Positions 1 through 5,514 are shown, numbered from the stretch's first letter. The stretch is 11,252 bases of DNA from an uncultured bacterium (GCA_903898335.1 CAIUEV010000015.1:1-11252); one strand, 5' to 3'. Program-made: numbers and translations. The notes: generated by a model not told the origin, from the letters alone.

Positions 1-7
1 CCCACTT

Positions 8-39
8 AAATCACTTTTTAATTAATTTAGAAGTGATTT
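8..39. terminator. AT-rich hairpin, possible terminator of a gene to the left
   Basis: Nine bases at 8-16 (AAATCACTT) pair perfectly with 31-39 (AAGTGATTT) around a 14-nt AT-only loop, and the right arm runs into a T-rich stretch (TTTATTTTG). This looks like an intrinsic terminator for a gene lying off the left edge, although the stem holds only three G-C pairs and the loop is long. The same bases can act in either direction. No gene is visible between here and 457. Confidence 0.35.
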
Positions 40-102
40 TTATTTTGTTTTAATTCAAAAACAAAATAAATTATCGGAAATTTGTTTGTTTTTATAAACA
101 AA
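39..102. repeat. Two adjacent AT-only inverted repeats
   Basis: A perfect 13-bp inverted repeat pairs 39-51 with 58-70 around a 6-nt loop (AATTCA). Its left end overlaps the right arm of the hairpin at 8-39, so the two stems compete for base 39. A second, 7-bp inverted repeat pairs 85-91 (TTTGTTT) with 96-102 (AAACAAA) around a 4-nt loop. The stretch is almost pure A/T, so chance pairing is likely for the shorter one, less so for the 13-bp one. Confidence 0.4.
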
Positions 103-170
103 ATTATTGTATTTTTTTAGCTCTACTGTGCTATTTTTTATTATTTGTGTTTATTTTTTGTTTTAATTTA

Positions 171-199
171 TTGACAATATTAAAACTAGGTGCTATTTA
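171..199 (+). promoter_or_regulatory. Sigma-70-type promoter with extended -10
   Basis: A perfect -35 TTGACA (171-176) is followed by a 17-nt spacer and TATTTA (194-199), preceded by TG at 191-192, giving an extended -10 (TGCTATTTAT). The -10 itself matches consensus at only three of six positions, but spacing and the TG element are right. Predicted transcription start is near 206. The element resembles the promoter at 970-998: both read TTGACAA, then a TTAAA run, then TGCTA at the same spacing. It would drive the structured leader and the gene at 458. Confidence 0.6.
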
Positions 200-206
200 T
201 ACACTC

Positions 207-440
207 GACATCGATAGAAGCCACTTCTAAAGTTTGTCAGGACTTTGAAACAAGATTCTCAGCACTTTAATATATCCCATGTTCTCCCCCGCAAAATTTG
301 CAAGAAGAAGGAAGATTTTTATACTTTTTGATCTTTCCGACAATTCTTAGAGGCGTTGTCATTCTTGCAAATCTTCCAGGGGAGAAAACAAACGGATCGG
401 ATATTGCAGTGGTTTTACCACGGATACCGACCTAATTCTT
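207..440 (+). ncRNA. Structured 5' leader RNA (unrecognised; possible cis-regulator)
   Basis: About 250 nt separate the predicted start of transcription from the ATG at 458, and this leader is rich in pairing. Near the 5' end, 215-220 pairs with 224-229 (loop CCA). Then P1 282-289/379-386 (TTCTCCCC/GGGGAGAA) and P2 296-306/362-372 (11 bp) enclose a three-way junction made by P3 310-316/331-338 (one bulged base) and P4 339-343/356-360. A competing perfect 9-bp pairing, 310-318 with 369-377 (GGAAGATTT/AAATCTTCC), cannot coexist with P2 and P3. Downstream, 397-400/427-430 and 409-413/417-421 form a hairpin with an asymmetric internal loop. I do not recognise a known riboswitch class. The nested pairings are seen in the sequence; a regulatory role is inferred. 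Confidence 0.5.
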
Positions 441-454
441 ACCTGTGGAGGTGA
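441..454 (+). promoter_or_regulatory. Full-length Shine-Dalgarno within a small hairpin
   Basis: GGAGGTGA at 447-454 is an eight-base match to the anti-SD end of 16S rRNA, six bases (from GGAGG) before the ATG at 458, and it fixes that start. ACCT at 441-444 can pair with AGGT at 449-452 over a GTGG loop, which would hide part of the SD. The hairpin is only 4 bp, so it may be weak or incidental. SD matches of this quality are absent from the larger genes of the window. Confidence 0.65.
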
Positions 455-457
455 CTC

Positions 458-814
458 ATGGAGAACATAAAGAAACTGAGGGAAGAGGCTGAACTGTCCA
501 TTCCGGCAGCCTTGGGGGGAAGAAAGCTTGAAGAGGCTTTCGCTTACGACTTGTGGGTGATGTTACATAATGTCATCCGTCATCAATGCATCATCTCTTT
601 TGAGGATGATGAATCGATGACCTCTTTGAGACAAGTCATGATGAGCATCCATCGAGAGGATCAACAAAAATACGGGGAATGGGCTTACCTTGAACCCGAG
701 CTTGTTGAGACACTCATAAACACCACCAGGAACATACTCGAAGAGTTCCTGATTCTGGTGGATATTCGAGGGCTTTCCTTCGTCAGGAAGTCGCTCGGAA
801 TGGAGGATGAATAG
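458..814 (+). CDS. Hypothetical 118-residue acidic helical protein
   Basis: I do not recognise the family. The product is a soluble, acidic, probably all-helical protein without signal peptide or membrane segment. Notable stretches are the charged N-terminus (MENIKKLREEAE), a hydrophobic middle helix with Trp, His and Cys (around residues 30-45), and an amphipathic region rich in Leu/Ile near residues 80-100 (ETLINTTRNILEEFLILVDI). Coding status is well supported by the eight-base SD, the matching promoter, the long structured leader and a strong terminator 17 nt after the TAG stop. The gene stands alone as a single-gene transcription unit. The structured leader suggests post-transcriptional control. 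It could be a small regulatory or adaptor protein, but nothing in the sequence decides this. Confidence 0.8.
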   Translation: MENIKKLREEAELSIPAALGGRKLEEAFAYDLWVMLHNVIRHQCIISFEDDESMTSLRQVMMSIHREDQQKYGEWAYLEPELVETLINTTRNILEEFLILVDIRGLSFVRKSLGMEDE

Positions 815-830
815 AGTCCTCCGAACCTTG

Positions 831-864
831 CCCGTTTCTAATAACCTTAGAAGCGGGCTTTTTT
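831..864 (+). terminator. Intrinsic terminator of the 118-residue gene
   Basis: An 11-bp stem pairs 831-841 (CCCGTTTCTAA) with 847-857 (TTAGAAGCGGG), with one G-U pair and loop TAACC, followed by CTTTTTTC. This is a textbook rho-independent terminator for plus-strand transcription. Confidence 0.9.
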
Positions 865-916
865 CTTTTTAAACTGATTGTTGTTATTTAAAAACATTTT
901 TAATTTGATTATTTTT

Positions 917-937
917 GCTTTACCAATAAAGCTTTTT
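917..937 (+). terminator. Small second hairpin with T-run
   Basis: GCTTTA (917-922) pairs with TAAAGC (927-932) around CCAA and is followed by TTTTT (933-937). It has the form of a weak intrinsic terminator and sits between the main terminator at 831-864 and the next promoter, so it may be a backup insulator. The stretch 865-916 is AT-rich and shows nothing else. Confidence 0.35.
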
Positions 938-969
938 CCTTGTTTTGTTTTTATTATTGTCCAAAACAC

Positions 970-998
970 TTGACAAATTTTAAAGGTCGTGCTAAACA
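970..998 (+). promoter_or_regulatory. Sigma-70-type promoter with extended -10
   Basis: TTGACA (970-975), a 17-nt spacer and TAAACA (993-998) preceded by TG at 990-991 (TGCTAAACAT). The layout and part of the sequence match the promoter at 171-199. The transcript would start near 1005, immediately at a hairpin, and lead into the gene at 1067 after about 60 nt. Confidence 0.6.
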
Positions 999-1005
999 TT
1001 ACGCA

Positions 1006-1037
1006 GGCAAGATAAGAAGTGCTTCACTTTCCTTGCC
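1006..1037 (+). other. 5'-end hairpin of the second small mRNA
   Basis: GGCAAG (1006-1011) pairs with CTTGCC (1032-1037), and inside it GAAGTG (1016-1021) pairs with CACTTT (1025-1030, one G-U) over a CTT loop. The stem begins almost exactly at the predicted transcription start. Hairpins in this place are known to protect mRNAs from 5'-end-dependent decay, and that is the simplest reading. The mRNA of the 118-residue gene also has a short stem close to its start. Confidence 0.5.
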
Positions 1038-1066
1038 AAGGACTTTAAAGAAAGGGGAAGAAAATA

Positions 1067-1306
1067 ATGAGAAACACACTGATAATGGTTTCCTTGGTAA
1101 CAATGACAGTTGCAATCGCAACTGTTTTCACGGGAGGCTTTGATGCTTCCTTCTCCGTAAACCTGAGGGTTTCGGCCCTCAACAGCTCATCCCGGTTCGT
1201 TGACTGGGATGGTGATGATTGGGGCTCCCGTTGGGACGATGATTCCAACCGGGGCTGGGAATACCCCGTTTGGGAATCCCCCAACTGGGAAAAAGGCTGG
1301 TCTTGA
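1067..1306 (+). CDS. Small exported Trp/Asp-rich protein (hypothetical)
   Basis: A 79-residue product of unknown family. Residues 1-27 form a signal-peptide-like or membrane-anchoring segment (MRNTLIMVSLVTMTVAIATV, then Phe-Thr-Gly-Gly). The rest should be outside the cytoplasm. Residues from about 45 to the end are striking: seven Trp in some 35 residues, spaced about four to seven apart, in an Asp/Gly/Ser/Asn/Arg background (VDWDGDDWGSRWDDDSNRGW, then EYPVWESPNWEKGWS). No Cys occurs. The start ATG lies ten bases after a moderate SD-like AAGGGGAAG. The gene has its own promoter and is followed at once by a row of hairpins. Coding is supported by the transcription signals and signal peptide. 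The function is not known: a secreted, carbohydrate- or ion-binding, or surface-active peptide are possibilities only. Confidence 0.65.
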   Translation: MRNTLIMVSLVTMTVAIATVFTGGFDASFSVNLRVSALNSSSRFVDWDGDDWGSRWDDDSNRGWEYPVWESPNWEKGWS

Positions 1307-1309
1307 ACC

Positions 1310-1368
1310 GGCCAAGCTTTCCGGAAGCTTAGCCCATATTCCGAAGATTCATTCCGGAGAGAATCTTC
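1310..1368 (+). other. Two tandem hairpins after the Trp-rich gene
   Basis: Hairpin 1 pairs 1310-1319 (GGCCAAGCTT) with 1325-1334 (AAGCTTAGCC), one C-A mismatch, loop TCCGG, starting three bases after the TGA stop. Hairpin 2 pairs 1343-1350 (GAAGATTC) with 1361-1368 (GAATCTTC) perfectly, with loop ATTCCGGAGA. Both loops expose TCCGG. Neither is followed by a T-run, so these are not terminators themselves. They may protect the 3' end or bind a partner. Confidence 0.55.
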
Positions 1369-1376
1369 AAAACGCC

Positions 1377-1410
1377 AAGCACGAGCGTTTCAAAACAAAT
1401 CGTGCTTTTT
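1377..1410 (+). terminator. Intrinsic terminator of the Trp-rich gene
   Basis: AAGCACGA (1377-1384) pairs with TCGTGCTT (1400-1407) around a 15-nt loop and is followed by TTT. The perfect 8-bp stem ending in T's and its position after the gene at 1067 support a terminator. The T-run is short (five T's counting the stem end). Confidence 0.65.
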
Positions 1411-1447
1411 CAAGAAGTTTTTTCGAACTGAAAAAATTTCTTGAGAA
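1407..1447 (+). other. Long hairpin upstream of the basic-protein gene
   Basis: Bases 1407-1424 pair with 1430-1447 over 18 positions with two G-U pairs and a 5-nt loop (GAACT). The left arm shares its first bases with the T-run of the terminator at 1377-1410. It ends 18 nt before the SD (1465-1471) of the gene at 1479. No promoter is obvious between this hairpin and that gene, so the gene may depend on read-through or processing at this site. Confidence 0.55.
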
Positions 1448-1478
1448 CTTTGAAAGAAAATTTGAAAGGAGAAAGAAC

Positions 1479-1715
1479 ATGAAGAGGAGAGTAAAAAAGC
1501 AGACGATCAGAAACCGTTTGCCGATAAAATTTGTCCTTGCTTTGCGTCAGGGCACAGGGATTGGCCCCCATTGCTCCAAAAAGGGCAAGAGGGGCTACAA
1601 CCGCAACGAGGGCAAGCAGATCGACAAGGATCAAACTTACCCCCTCAACCAAAAGACCGCAGCGTCGTTGCTACGGTCTTTTTTATTACCTAAAAATCTC
1701 GATTTTTATGTCTAA
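1479..1715 (+). CDS. Small very basic hypothetical protein (78 codons)
   Basis: Unrecognised. The start is fixed by AAAGGAG at 1465-1471, seven bases before ATG. The N-terminal 50 residues are strongly basic (MKRRVKKQTIRNRLPIKFVL, then a Gly/His/Lys/Arg-rich part with GTGIGPHCSKKGKRGYNRNE), as in small nucleic-acid- or ribosome-associated proteins. No signal peptide or membrane helix is present. The reading frame continues through the hairpin terminator at 1651-1684 and stops only at 1713-1715, so the last 20 or so residues are encoded by terminator and downstream DNA. Either read-through gives the 78-residue form, or most mRNAs end without a stop codon, or the frame is not a gene. The good SD argues for translation. 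The reading frame is also open for some distance upstream of this ATG, without a start that has an SD. Confidence 0.5.
   Translation: MKRRVKKQTIRNRLPIKFVLALRQGTGIGPHCSKKGKRGYNRNEGKQIDKDQTYPLNQKTAASLLRSFLLPKNLDFYV
1651..1684. terminator. Bidirectional intrinsic terminator
   Basis: GACCGCAGC (1655-1663) pairs with GCTACGGTC (1670-1678), one mismatch, loop GTCGTT. TTTTTT follows on the plus strand (1679-1684) and AAAA precedes it (1651-1654), giving TTTT on the minus strand. It can therefore end both the plus-strand gene at 1479 and the minus-strand gene at 1723-2100. Confidence 0.85.
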
Positions 1716-1722
1716 AACTAAC

Positions 1723-2100
1723 CTATCCGATTATTTCCTTTCTGATTTGGTTTGATTTTTTGAGACTGACTTTGAATTCCGGCTCGTAACGGTTGTTGTA
1801 CTCATCAACAATTTCCACTTGCTTGCCATCCATGATTGTGTTCATGGCAATATCGTTTATCATTTCCTGATCGGCCTTAATGTCATTTTGCATAAGTTCG
1901 AGCTTGTCATAAGCCTCACCCAAGTCAACTTGAACATTGGTTTCGATTTGTTTTTTCTTATCTCGGAGAACCTTGATCTCCGCCACTATGTCTTTGTACT
2001 TTTGCTCTGCATCGAGACCTTCTCGATACATTTTCTTTATTTCTTTGGCTTCTTTCTTCTTCTTCTGCATCCGATCGAAAATCTCTTGGATGTTTTGCAT
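1723..2100 (-). CDS. Coiled-coil hypothetical protein, 125 residues
   Basis: A charged, Lys/Glu-rich, soluble protein of unknown family. Residues 1-75 or so have the heptad-like pattern and composition of a long coiled coil (MQNIQEIFDRMQKKKKEAKE and onwards through KVLRDKKKQIE). The C-terminal third is less helical (VDEYNNRYEPEFKVSLKKSN). No signal peptide or membrane helix. It is a single-gene unit: its promoter at 2157-2185 overlaps that of the cyclophilin operon, and the bidirectional terminator at 1651-1684 closes it. No clear SD precedes the ATG, like the other larger genes here. Small cytoplasmic coiled-coil proteins are common in this kind of genome. A structural or adaptor role is possible but not shown. 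Confidence 0.8.
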   Translation of the reverse strand: MQNIQEIFDRMQKKKKEAKEIKKMYREGLDAEQKYKDIVAEIKVLRDKKKQIETNVQVDLGEAYDKLELMQNDIKADQEMINDIAMNTIMDGKQVEIVDEYNNRYEPEFKVSLKKSNQIRKEIIG

Positions 2101-2156
2101 GTTTCTTTTTTAATGGTTATTTCTTTTGAGATATTATCTTTAATGCTACGCCCTCA

Positions 2157-2185
2157 AGTCTAAAAAAACCTTTGAAATGTGTCAA
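2157..2185 (-). promoter_or_regulatory. Promoter of the coiled-coil gene
   Basis: On the minus strand, TTGACA (2185-2180), a 17-nt spacer and TAGACT (2162-2157), a perfect -35 and a four-of-six -10. The transcript would start near 2150, about 50 nt before the ATG at 2100. Its -35 lies inside the divergent promoter at 2172-2200. Confidence 0.55.
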
Positions 2186-2200
2186 AAAATATGTTATTAT
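2172..2200 (+). promoter_or_regulatory. Promoter of the cyclophilin/envelope operon
   Basis: TTGAAA (2172-2177), a 17-nt spacer and TATTAT (2195-2200), each five of six to consensus, with TG at 2192-2193 as extended -10. Predicted start near 2207, giving a leader of about 35 nt without a clear SD before ATG 2241. Confidence 0.65.
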
Positions 2201-2240
2201 TTTTTTATGATTTCTTATTTATCTTTTAATTTATCCTGGG

Positions 2241-3080
2241 ATGAAAAAAACATTAGAGATTACAGCTATCTTTCTGGGAGCAATAGTACTTTCCGGCTGC
2301 GCAAGCAGTAAAGATACAATAATCCCAGAAGAAAACATTAATCGCAATCTAGGCGTGCCGGGCGAAAATATTAATCAAAGGAGCTACTCAGTGCCCATTG
2401 AAATAGAAGATGAAGGCACAATACAGGCCAATATTGACGCCGGCCAAGCCGGAGCGACGAACGGTAATCAAAACACTAACAACAACTCGAATAAAAACGC
2501 TAATCAGAATTCCAATAAGAACAAATCTATGCAAACCAATTCAAACAGCGCAAGCGTCACCGCCCCAAGCGAAGCGGAAGTTAAAGAACTTTCAAAATAC
2601 ATTGGTGCGACAATCAAAACCGATCTGGGTGACATTAAAGTCAAATTTTACGGAGCCGATTCTCCAAAGACAGTTGCCAATTTCGTTAAACTGGCAAAAA
2701 GCAAATTCTACGATGGCGTTTCTTTTCATCGAGTTATTAAAGATTTTATGATTCAGACCGGTGACCCGAATTCCAAAGACGATGATTGGTCAAATGACGG
2801 TATGGGCGGACCGGGCTACAAGTTTGAAGATGAATTTAATTCGCACAAACTGGTCAAAGGCTCACTGGCGATGGCCAATTCCGGCCCCGGTACTAACGGT
2901 TCTCAGTTTTTTATTGTCACGGCCGAGGCGACCTCCTGGTTGGACGGTAAACACACTAATTTCGGCGAAGTCGTCTCCGGCTTGAATATAGTCCAAAAAA
3001 TAGAAGCGGCTCAAGTTAATCAGAACGACCATCCAATGAAAGATATCCGTATCAAAACGATAGAAGTTTCCGCTAAATAA
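2241..3080 (+). CDS. Lipoprotein cyclophilin-type peptidyl-prolyl cis-trans isomerase
   Basis: Catalyses cis-trans isomerisation of Xaa-Pro bonds, here at the outer face of the membrane. Residues 1-20 are a lipoprotein signal with lipobox LSGC, so Cys20 is the expected lipidation site. Residues 21-118 are a low-complexity linker, Asn/Lys/Ser-rich around 73-105, that would hold the enzyme away from the membrane. The cyclophilin domain runs from about 121 to 279 and keeps the active-site set known from cyclophilin A: Arg164 (FHRVI), Phe169, Met170 and Gln172 (FMIQTGDP), SQFFI at 221-225, Trp233 and His238 (WLDGKHTNFG). It should therefore be active. It is followed after 33 nt by the 767-residue envelope protein, so they are probably co-transcribed, and it may help fold that or other exported proteins. 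The start is set by the signal peptide; no SD is evident. Confidence 0.95.
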   Translation: MKKTLEITAIFLGAIVLSGCASSKDTIIPEENINRNLGVPGENINQRSYSVPIEIEDEGTIQANIDAGQAGATNGNQNTNNNSNKNANQNSNKNKSMQTNSNSASVTAPSEAEVKELSKYIGATIKTDLGDIKVKFYGADSPKTVANFVKLAKSKFYDGVSFHRVIKDFMIQTGDPNSKDDDWSNDGMGGPGYKFEDEFNSHKLVKGSLAMANSGPGTNGSQFFIVTAEATSWLDGKHTNFGEVVSGLNIVQKIEAAQVNQNDHPMKDIRIKTIEVSAK

Positions 3081-3113
3081 AAAGTAGTTTTTAAAATAAA
3101 AAGAAAAAAACAA

Positions 3114-5417
3114 ATGGATCAGCTTGTTACTTGCGGAGGCATGGATTGCTCTCTCTGTTCACTTTTGCAAACCATAAGTGGCGCTTTTTCACTGCTGATA
3201 GGAATATCTTCCATCGTCGGATCTATGTTTTTAGTCGCTGGAGGATTTACCTACTTAACCGCTTTTGGCCACGATAAGAAGCATAGAAAGGCCAAAAGAT
3301 CCATAAGATATGCGCTCTGGGGATTCGGATTGGCCTTGCTGAGCTTTTTGTTTGTCAATATTGTTTTTGTTATTGCCGGCGCCAAAAATAGTCTGAGCTG
3401 GTGGAAAATCGATTGTGTCACTCAAAATACGGGCGGTCTTATTGAAGGTAGAAAGGAACCTCTGAAACAAATATATTCTCGCATCAGTAACGACATCGGT
3501 GACACTGCTCCCATTATTAAAAAAATGTCCAGCTTGAATCAAATTACTGACAGCAACAAAAAAATTGGAATTTTCGATTTGGAAAAAATCGATTCAAAAA
3601 ATCTCAAACAAGATTTAATCAACCTTTTTTCCGGGGATTCTTTTCGTTTACTGGCGGTGAACGAGAACCTCAGCGATGAAGATATTGCTGATTATACTCT
3701 CCTGGACAGTGGATTTTCCGGTAAAACTTCCAACGAGAAAACCAATGAGGTGATTAAACAAATTGAAAAAATAGCAGACTTTAGAAAAGACGATGGTGAT
3801 ATCAGCTTAGTCACAAATGAAAACAATGAAAGCAGCAGCAGTACTCTGTGGTGGAGCGATTCGGATCTTGATAAAAAACTAAACGACTTAATCAACAAAT
3901 TGGACAAAAGAAATGACGTCAAAATTGTTGCCTATAAAGATTCTCGCGCTCAAGGATCACTCAATTATTGCGTTGATTCGGAAGGTGATTATCGGGAATT
4001 CACAAATGAATGTCAAGCGAAAAAAGCGACTTGCGGAAACCAATCTTTGGCATGTTCCAACACGTATCATCCGACCATGGGCTGCCAATGTTCGGCCGGA
4101 TCTTGCTCTGTTAATGGAAAATGCGTTAAAGAGGAATCCTATCGGGAAGCGGAGAGCTTTGCCGATACTTTAAATGGTGACCAAGAAGATGATAAAGATA
4201 AAGACAGTGATGGAGACGGCGTTTTAAATGATTTAGATCACTGCCCCAACACTCCGACCGGGGAAGTGGCCAATAAAGACCGGTCCGACTATAATTATGG
4301 TTGCTCTTGTTCACAAATAAGCTTGGTCTATCGATCTTGTGCTCAAAGTCGCTGCGAGGGTGAAAATTGGGTTGAATACCCAATTTCCGGCTATGATAGT
4401 TGCAAAGACGGCCAAGTCATCAAGCACTCCTGCGAAGCTAAACTGTCTTCCGGCCAAGATTATCGTTGTTTTAGGAATGAAAATATAAACGACAATCAGA
4501 GCAATCAGAACCAAAGTACGAGTAAATCAGACTGGTGGAATAATAACACTAATTCCGGCTCTTCCAACGGAGATACCGGCCAAAGCGGAAGCGATGACAG
4601 TGGCAACACCGGAAATGGGGGCAATACGGGTAGCAACGGAAAAAATAATGGTGAGCAAACGGGAAACGGCCAAAACACCGACAATGGGAAAATGCCGCCC
4701 GATCTTGGTCCCGGTAATTTTAATCCGACGCCTTCTTTTAAAGAATTGGCTGAGTGTATCGGCTTTAAAGATGGAAAAGTGCCATACAATGGAGTTTTGG
4801 TGGTTCTGCTTAACAAAGAAGATCCCACCAATGAGCGCCACCCGAGCAATAACGCCAGCCGACTTTTCTACTTGACTCGCGAAGGTAAAGTTATCGGCAA
4901 TGCCGGAGATCCCAACGGCGGAGGCCTGAAAGTCGGGCCTTGGACCAAAGGTAGCGGCGGAACAGCTTGGAGCCCCGGTTGGGCTATAATTCCAAACGCT
5001 CAAGGTGTTCATTCCGGAAGTAGCGGACCGGATCAGTGGTCATTCAGGTCTGGCGACGGTCATCGAGTTGGGCCTCAAGGAGAGAAGATGAACCATAACG
5101 GAACTCTCAACCCAAACGGAGGTAAAGTTCAAGATATGTCCGGCTGCAACATGCATTCCGGCAACAAAAGAAGCCATTCGGCCGGCTGTATGACCATGGG
5201 TGGAAATGAAAGAAAAGGCCTCACCGACACAGTCAAAAAAATGGCCACCAAGAGTGGAGGTAAAGTTTTAATTGCCAGACTGATTGCCGACAACAGCGAT
5301 CCGAATTCTCAGCAAGTCAAAAGTGAATATTGCGGCAAAATGGATCCGGAAAAAGCGATAAATCAATTCAAAACTCTTCGTCAATACCAAAACTATAATC
5401 CTTACGAGGGATATTGA
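3114..5417 (+). CDS. Large envelope protein: pilin-like N-terminus, TSP3 motif, L,D-transpeptidase-like C-terminus
   Basis: A 767-residue modular protein. Residues 1-20 carry three Cys (C7, C12, C15), followed by two hydrophobic helices (about 22-50 and 65-90) separated by a basic loop (KKHRKAKRS), the pattern of TrbC/VirB2-type pilin-like proteins common in CPR genomes. Residues 91-285 are soluble and charged. A Cys-rich part (about 285-345) precedes a thrombospondin type 3 calcium-binding motif at 359-379 (DKDSDGDGVLNDLDHCPN), then more Cys-rich sequence and a linker rich in Asn, Gly and Ser (about 465-540). The C-terminal part (about 541-730) contains H681-SG and S687-H-S-A-G-C692-M, resembling the HxG...S-x-G-C signature of YkuD L,D-transpeptidases and of DUF2778/DUF5675-like peptidoglycan enzymes. 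A wall-processing role with C692 as nucleophile is inferred from this motif only. No SD precedes the ATG; the start fits the N-terminal pattern. Co-transcribed with the cyclophilin gene. Confidence 0.85.
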   Translation: MDQLVTCGGMDCSLCSLLQTISGAFSLLIGISSIVGSMFLVAGGFTYLTAFGHDKKHRKAKRSIRYALWGFGLALLSFLFVNIVFVIAGAKNSLSWWKIDCVTQNTGGLIEGRKEPLKQIYSRISNDIGDTAPIIKKMSSLNQITDSNKKIGIFDLEKIDSKNLKQDLINLFSGDSFRLLAVNENLSDEDIADYTLLDSGFSGKTSNEKTNEVIKQIEKIADFRKDDGDISLVTNENNESSSSTLWWSDSDLDKKLNDLINKLDKRNDVKIVAYKDSRAQGSLNYCVDSEGDYREFTNECQAKKATCGNQSLACSNTYHPTMGCQCSAGSCSVNGKCVKEESYREAESFADTLNGDQEDDKDKDSDGDGVLNDLDHCPNTPTGEVANKDRSDYNYGCSCSQISLVYRSCAQSRCEGENWVEYPISGYDSCKDGQVIKHSCEAKLSSGQDYRCFRNENINDNQSNQNQSTSKSDWWNNNTNSGSSNGDTGQSGSDDSGNTGNGGNTGSNGKNNGEQTGNGQNTDNGKMPPDLGPGNFNPTPSFKELAECIGFKDGKVPYNGVLVVLLNKEDPTNERHPSNNASRLFYLTREGKVIGNAGDPNGGGLKVGPWTKGSGGTAWSPGWAIIPNAQGVHSGSSGPDQWSFRSGDGHRVGPQGEKMNHNGTLNPNGGKVQDMSGCNMHSGNKRSHSAGCMTMGGNERKGLTDTVKKMATKSGGKVLIARLIADNSDPNSQQVKSEYCGKMDPEKAINQFKTLRQYQNYNPYEGY

Positions 5418-5421
5418 GTTT

Positions 5422-5462
5422 GAAAGTTAGAAAGTTTATAAAGTTAGAAAGTTGGAAAGATG
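5422..5462. repeat. Tandem 8-nt micro-repeat
   Basis: Five imperfect copies of GAAAGTTA follow each other: GAAAGTTA, GAAAGTTT, ATAAAGTTA, GAAAGTTG and GAAAGATG. The array begins four bases after the TGA of the 767-residue gene and fills the gap between two convergent genes. Short arrays of this type occur between genes in CPR genomes; they look like slippage products. No function is evident. Confidence 0.7.
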
Positions 5463-5467
5463 AAATA

Positions 5468-5488
5468 AAAAATTCCACTAAGATTTTT
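5468..5488. terminator. Weak AU stem-loop between convergent genes
   Basis: AAAAAT (5468-5473) pairs with ATTTTT (5483-5488) around a 9-nt loop. It could serve as a poor bidirectional terminator for the envelope operon (+) and the glycosyltransferase cluster (-), but the stem has no G-C pair. No better terminator is seen in this gap. Confidence 0.25.
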
Positions 5489-5493
5489 GCCCC

Positions 5494-5514
5494 TTGTCCC
5501 TTGCTACTTGCTAC
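5494..5514. repeat. Heptanucleotide tandem repeat reaching into the glycosyltransferase gene
   Basis: TTGTCCC, TTGCTAC and TTGCTAC lie head to tail. On the minus strand they read as AGTAGCAAGTAGCAAGGGAC. The repeat supplies the last codons (Ser-Lys) and the TAG stop of the glycosyltransferase. Confidence 0.7.

Noticed and set aside
940..1143. Plus-strand 67-codon frame with a Cys/Tyr-rich start
   Set aside because: It starts upstream of the promoter at 970-998 and overlaps the start of the Trp-rich gene in another frame; no SD.
1200..1478. Plus-strand frame continuous with the basic-protein gene from an ATG at 1200
   Set aside because: It would overlap the Trp-rich gene and read through hairpins and a terminator. 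The ATG at 1479 has the SD; the upstream ATG has none.
1410..1652. Minus-strand 80-codon frame with a hydrophobic start
   Set aside because: It begins with TTG at the edge of the terminator stem, has no promoter or SD, and lies antisense to a better-supported gene.
4505..5012. Minus-strand frames of 114 and 161 codons inside the envelope gene
   Set aside because: They arise opposite the Asn/Gly/Thr-rich linker, where low complexity keeps the antisense frames open; the plus-strand protein has clear domains.
5418..5503. Short tandem repeats as a CRISPR array
   Set aside because: Units are 7-8 nt with no spacers and no cas genes; they are simple tandem repeats.
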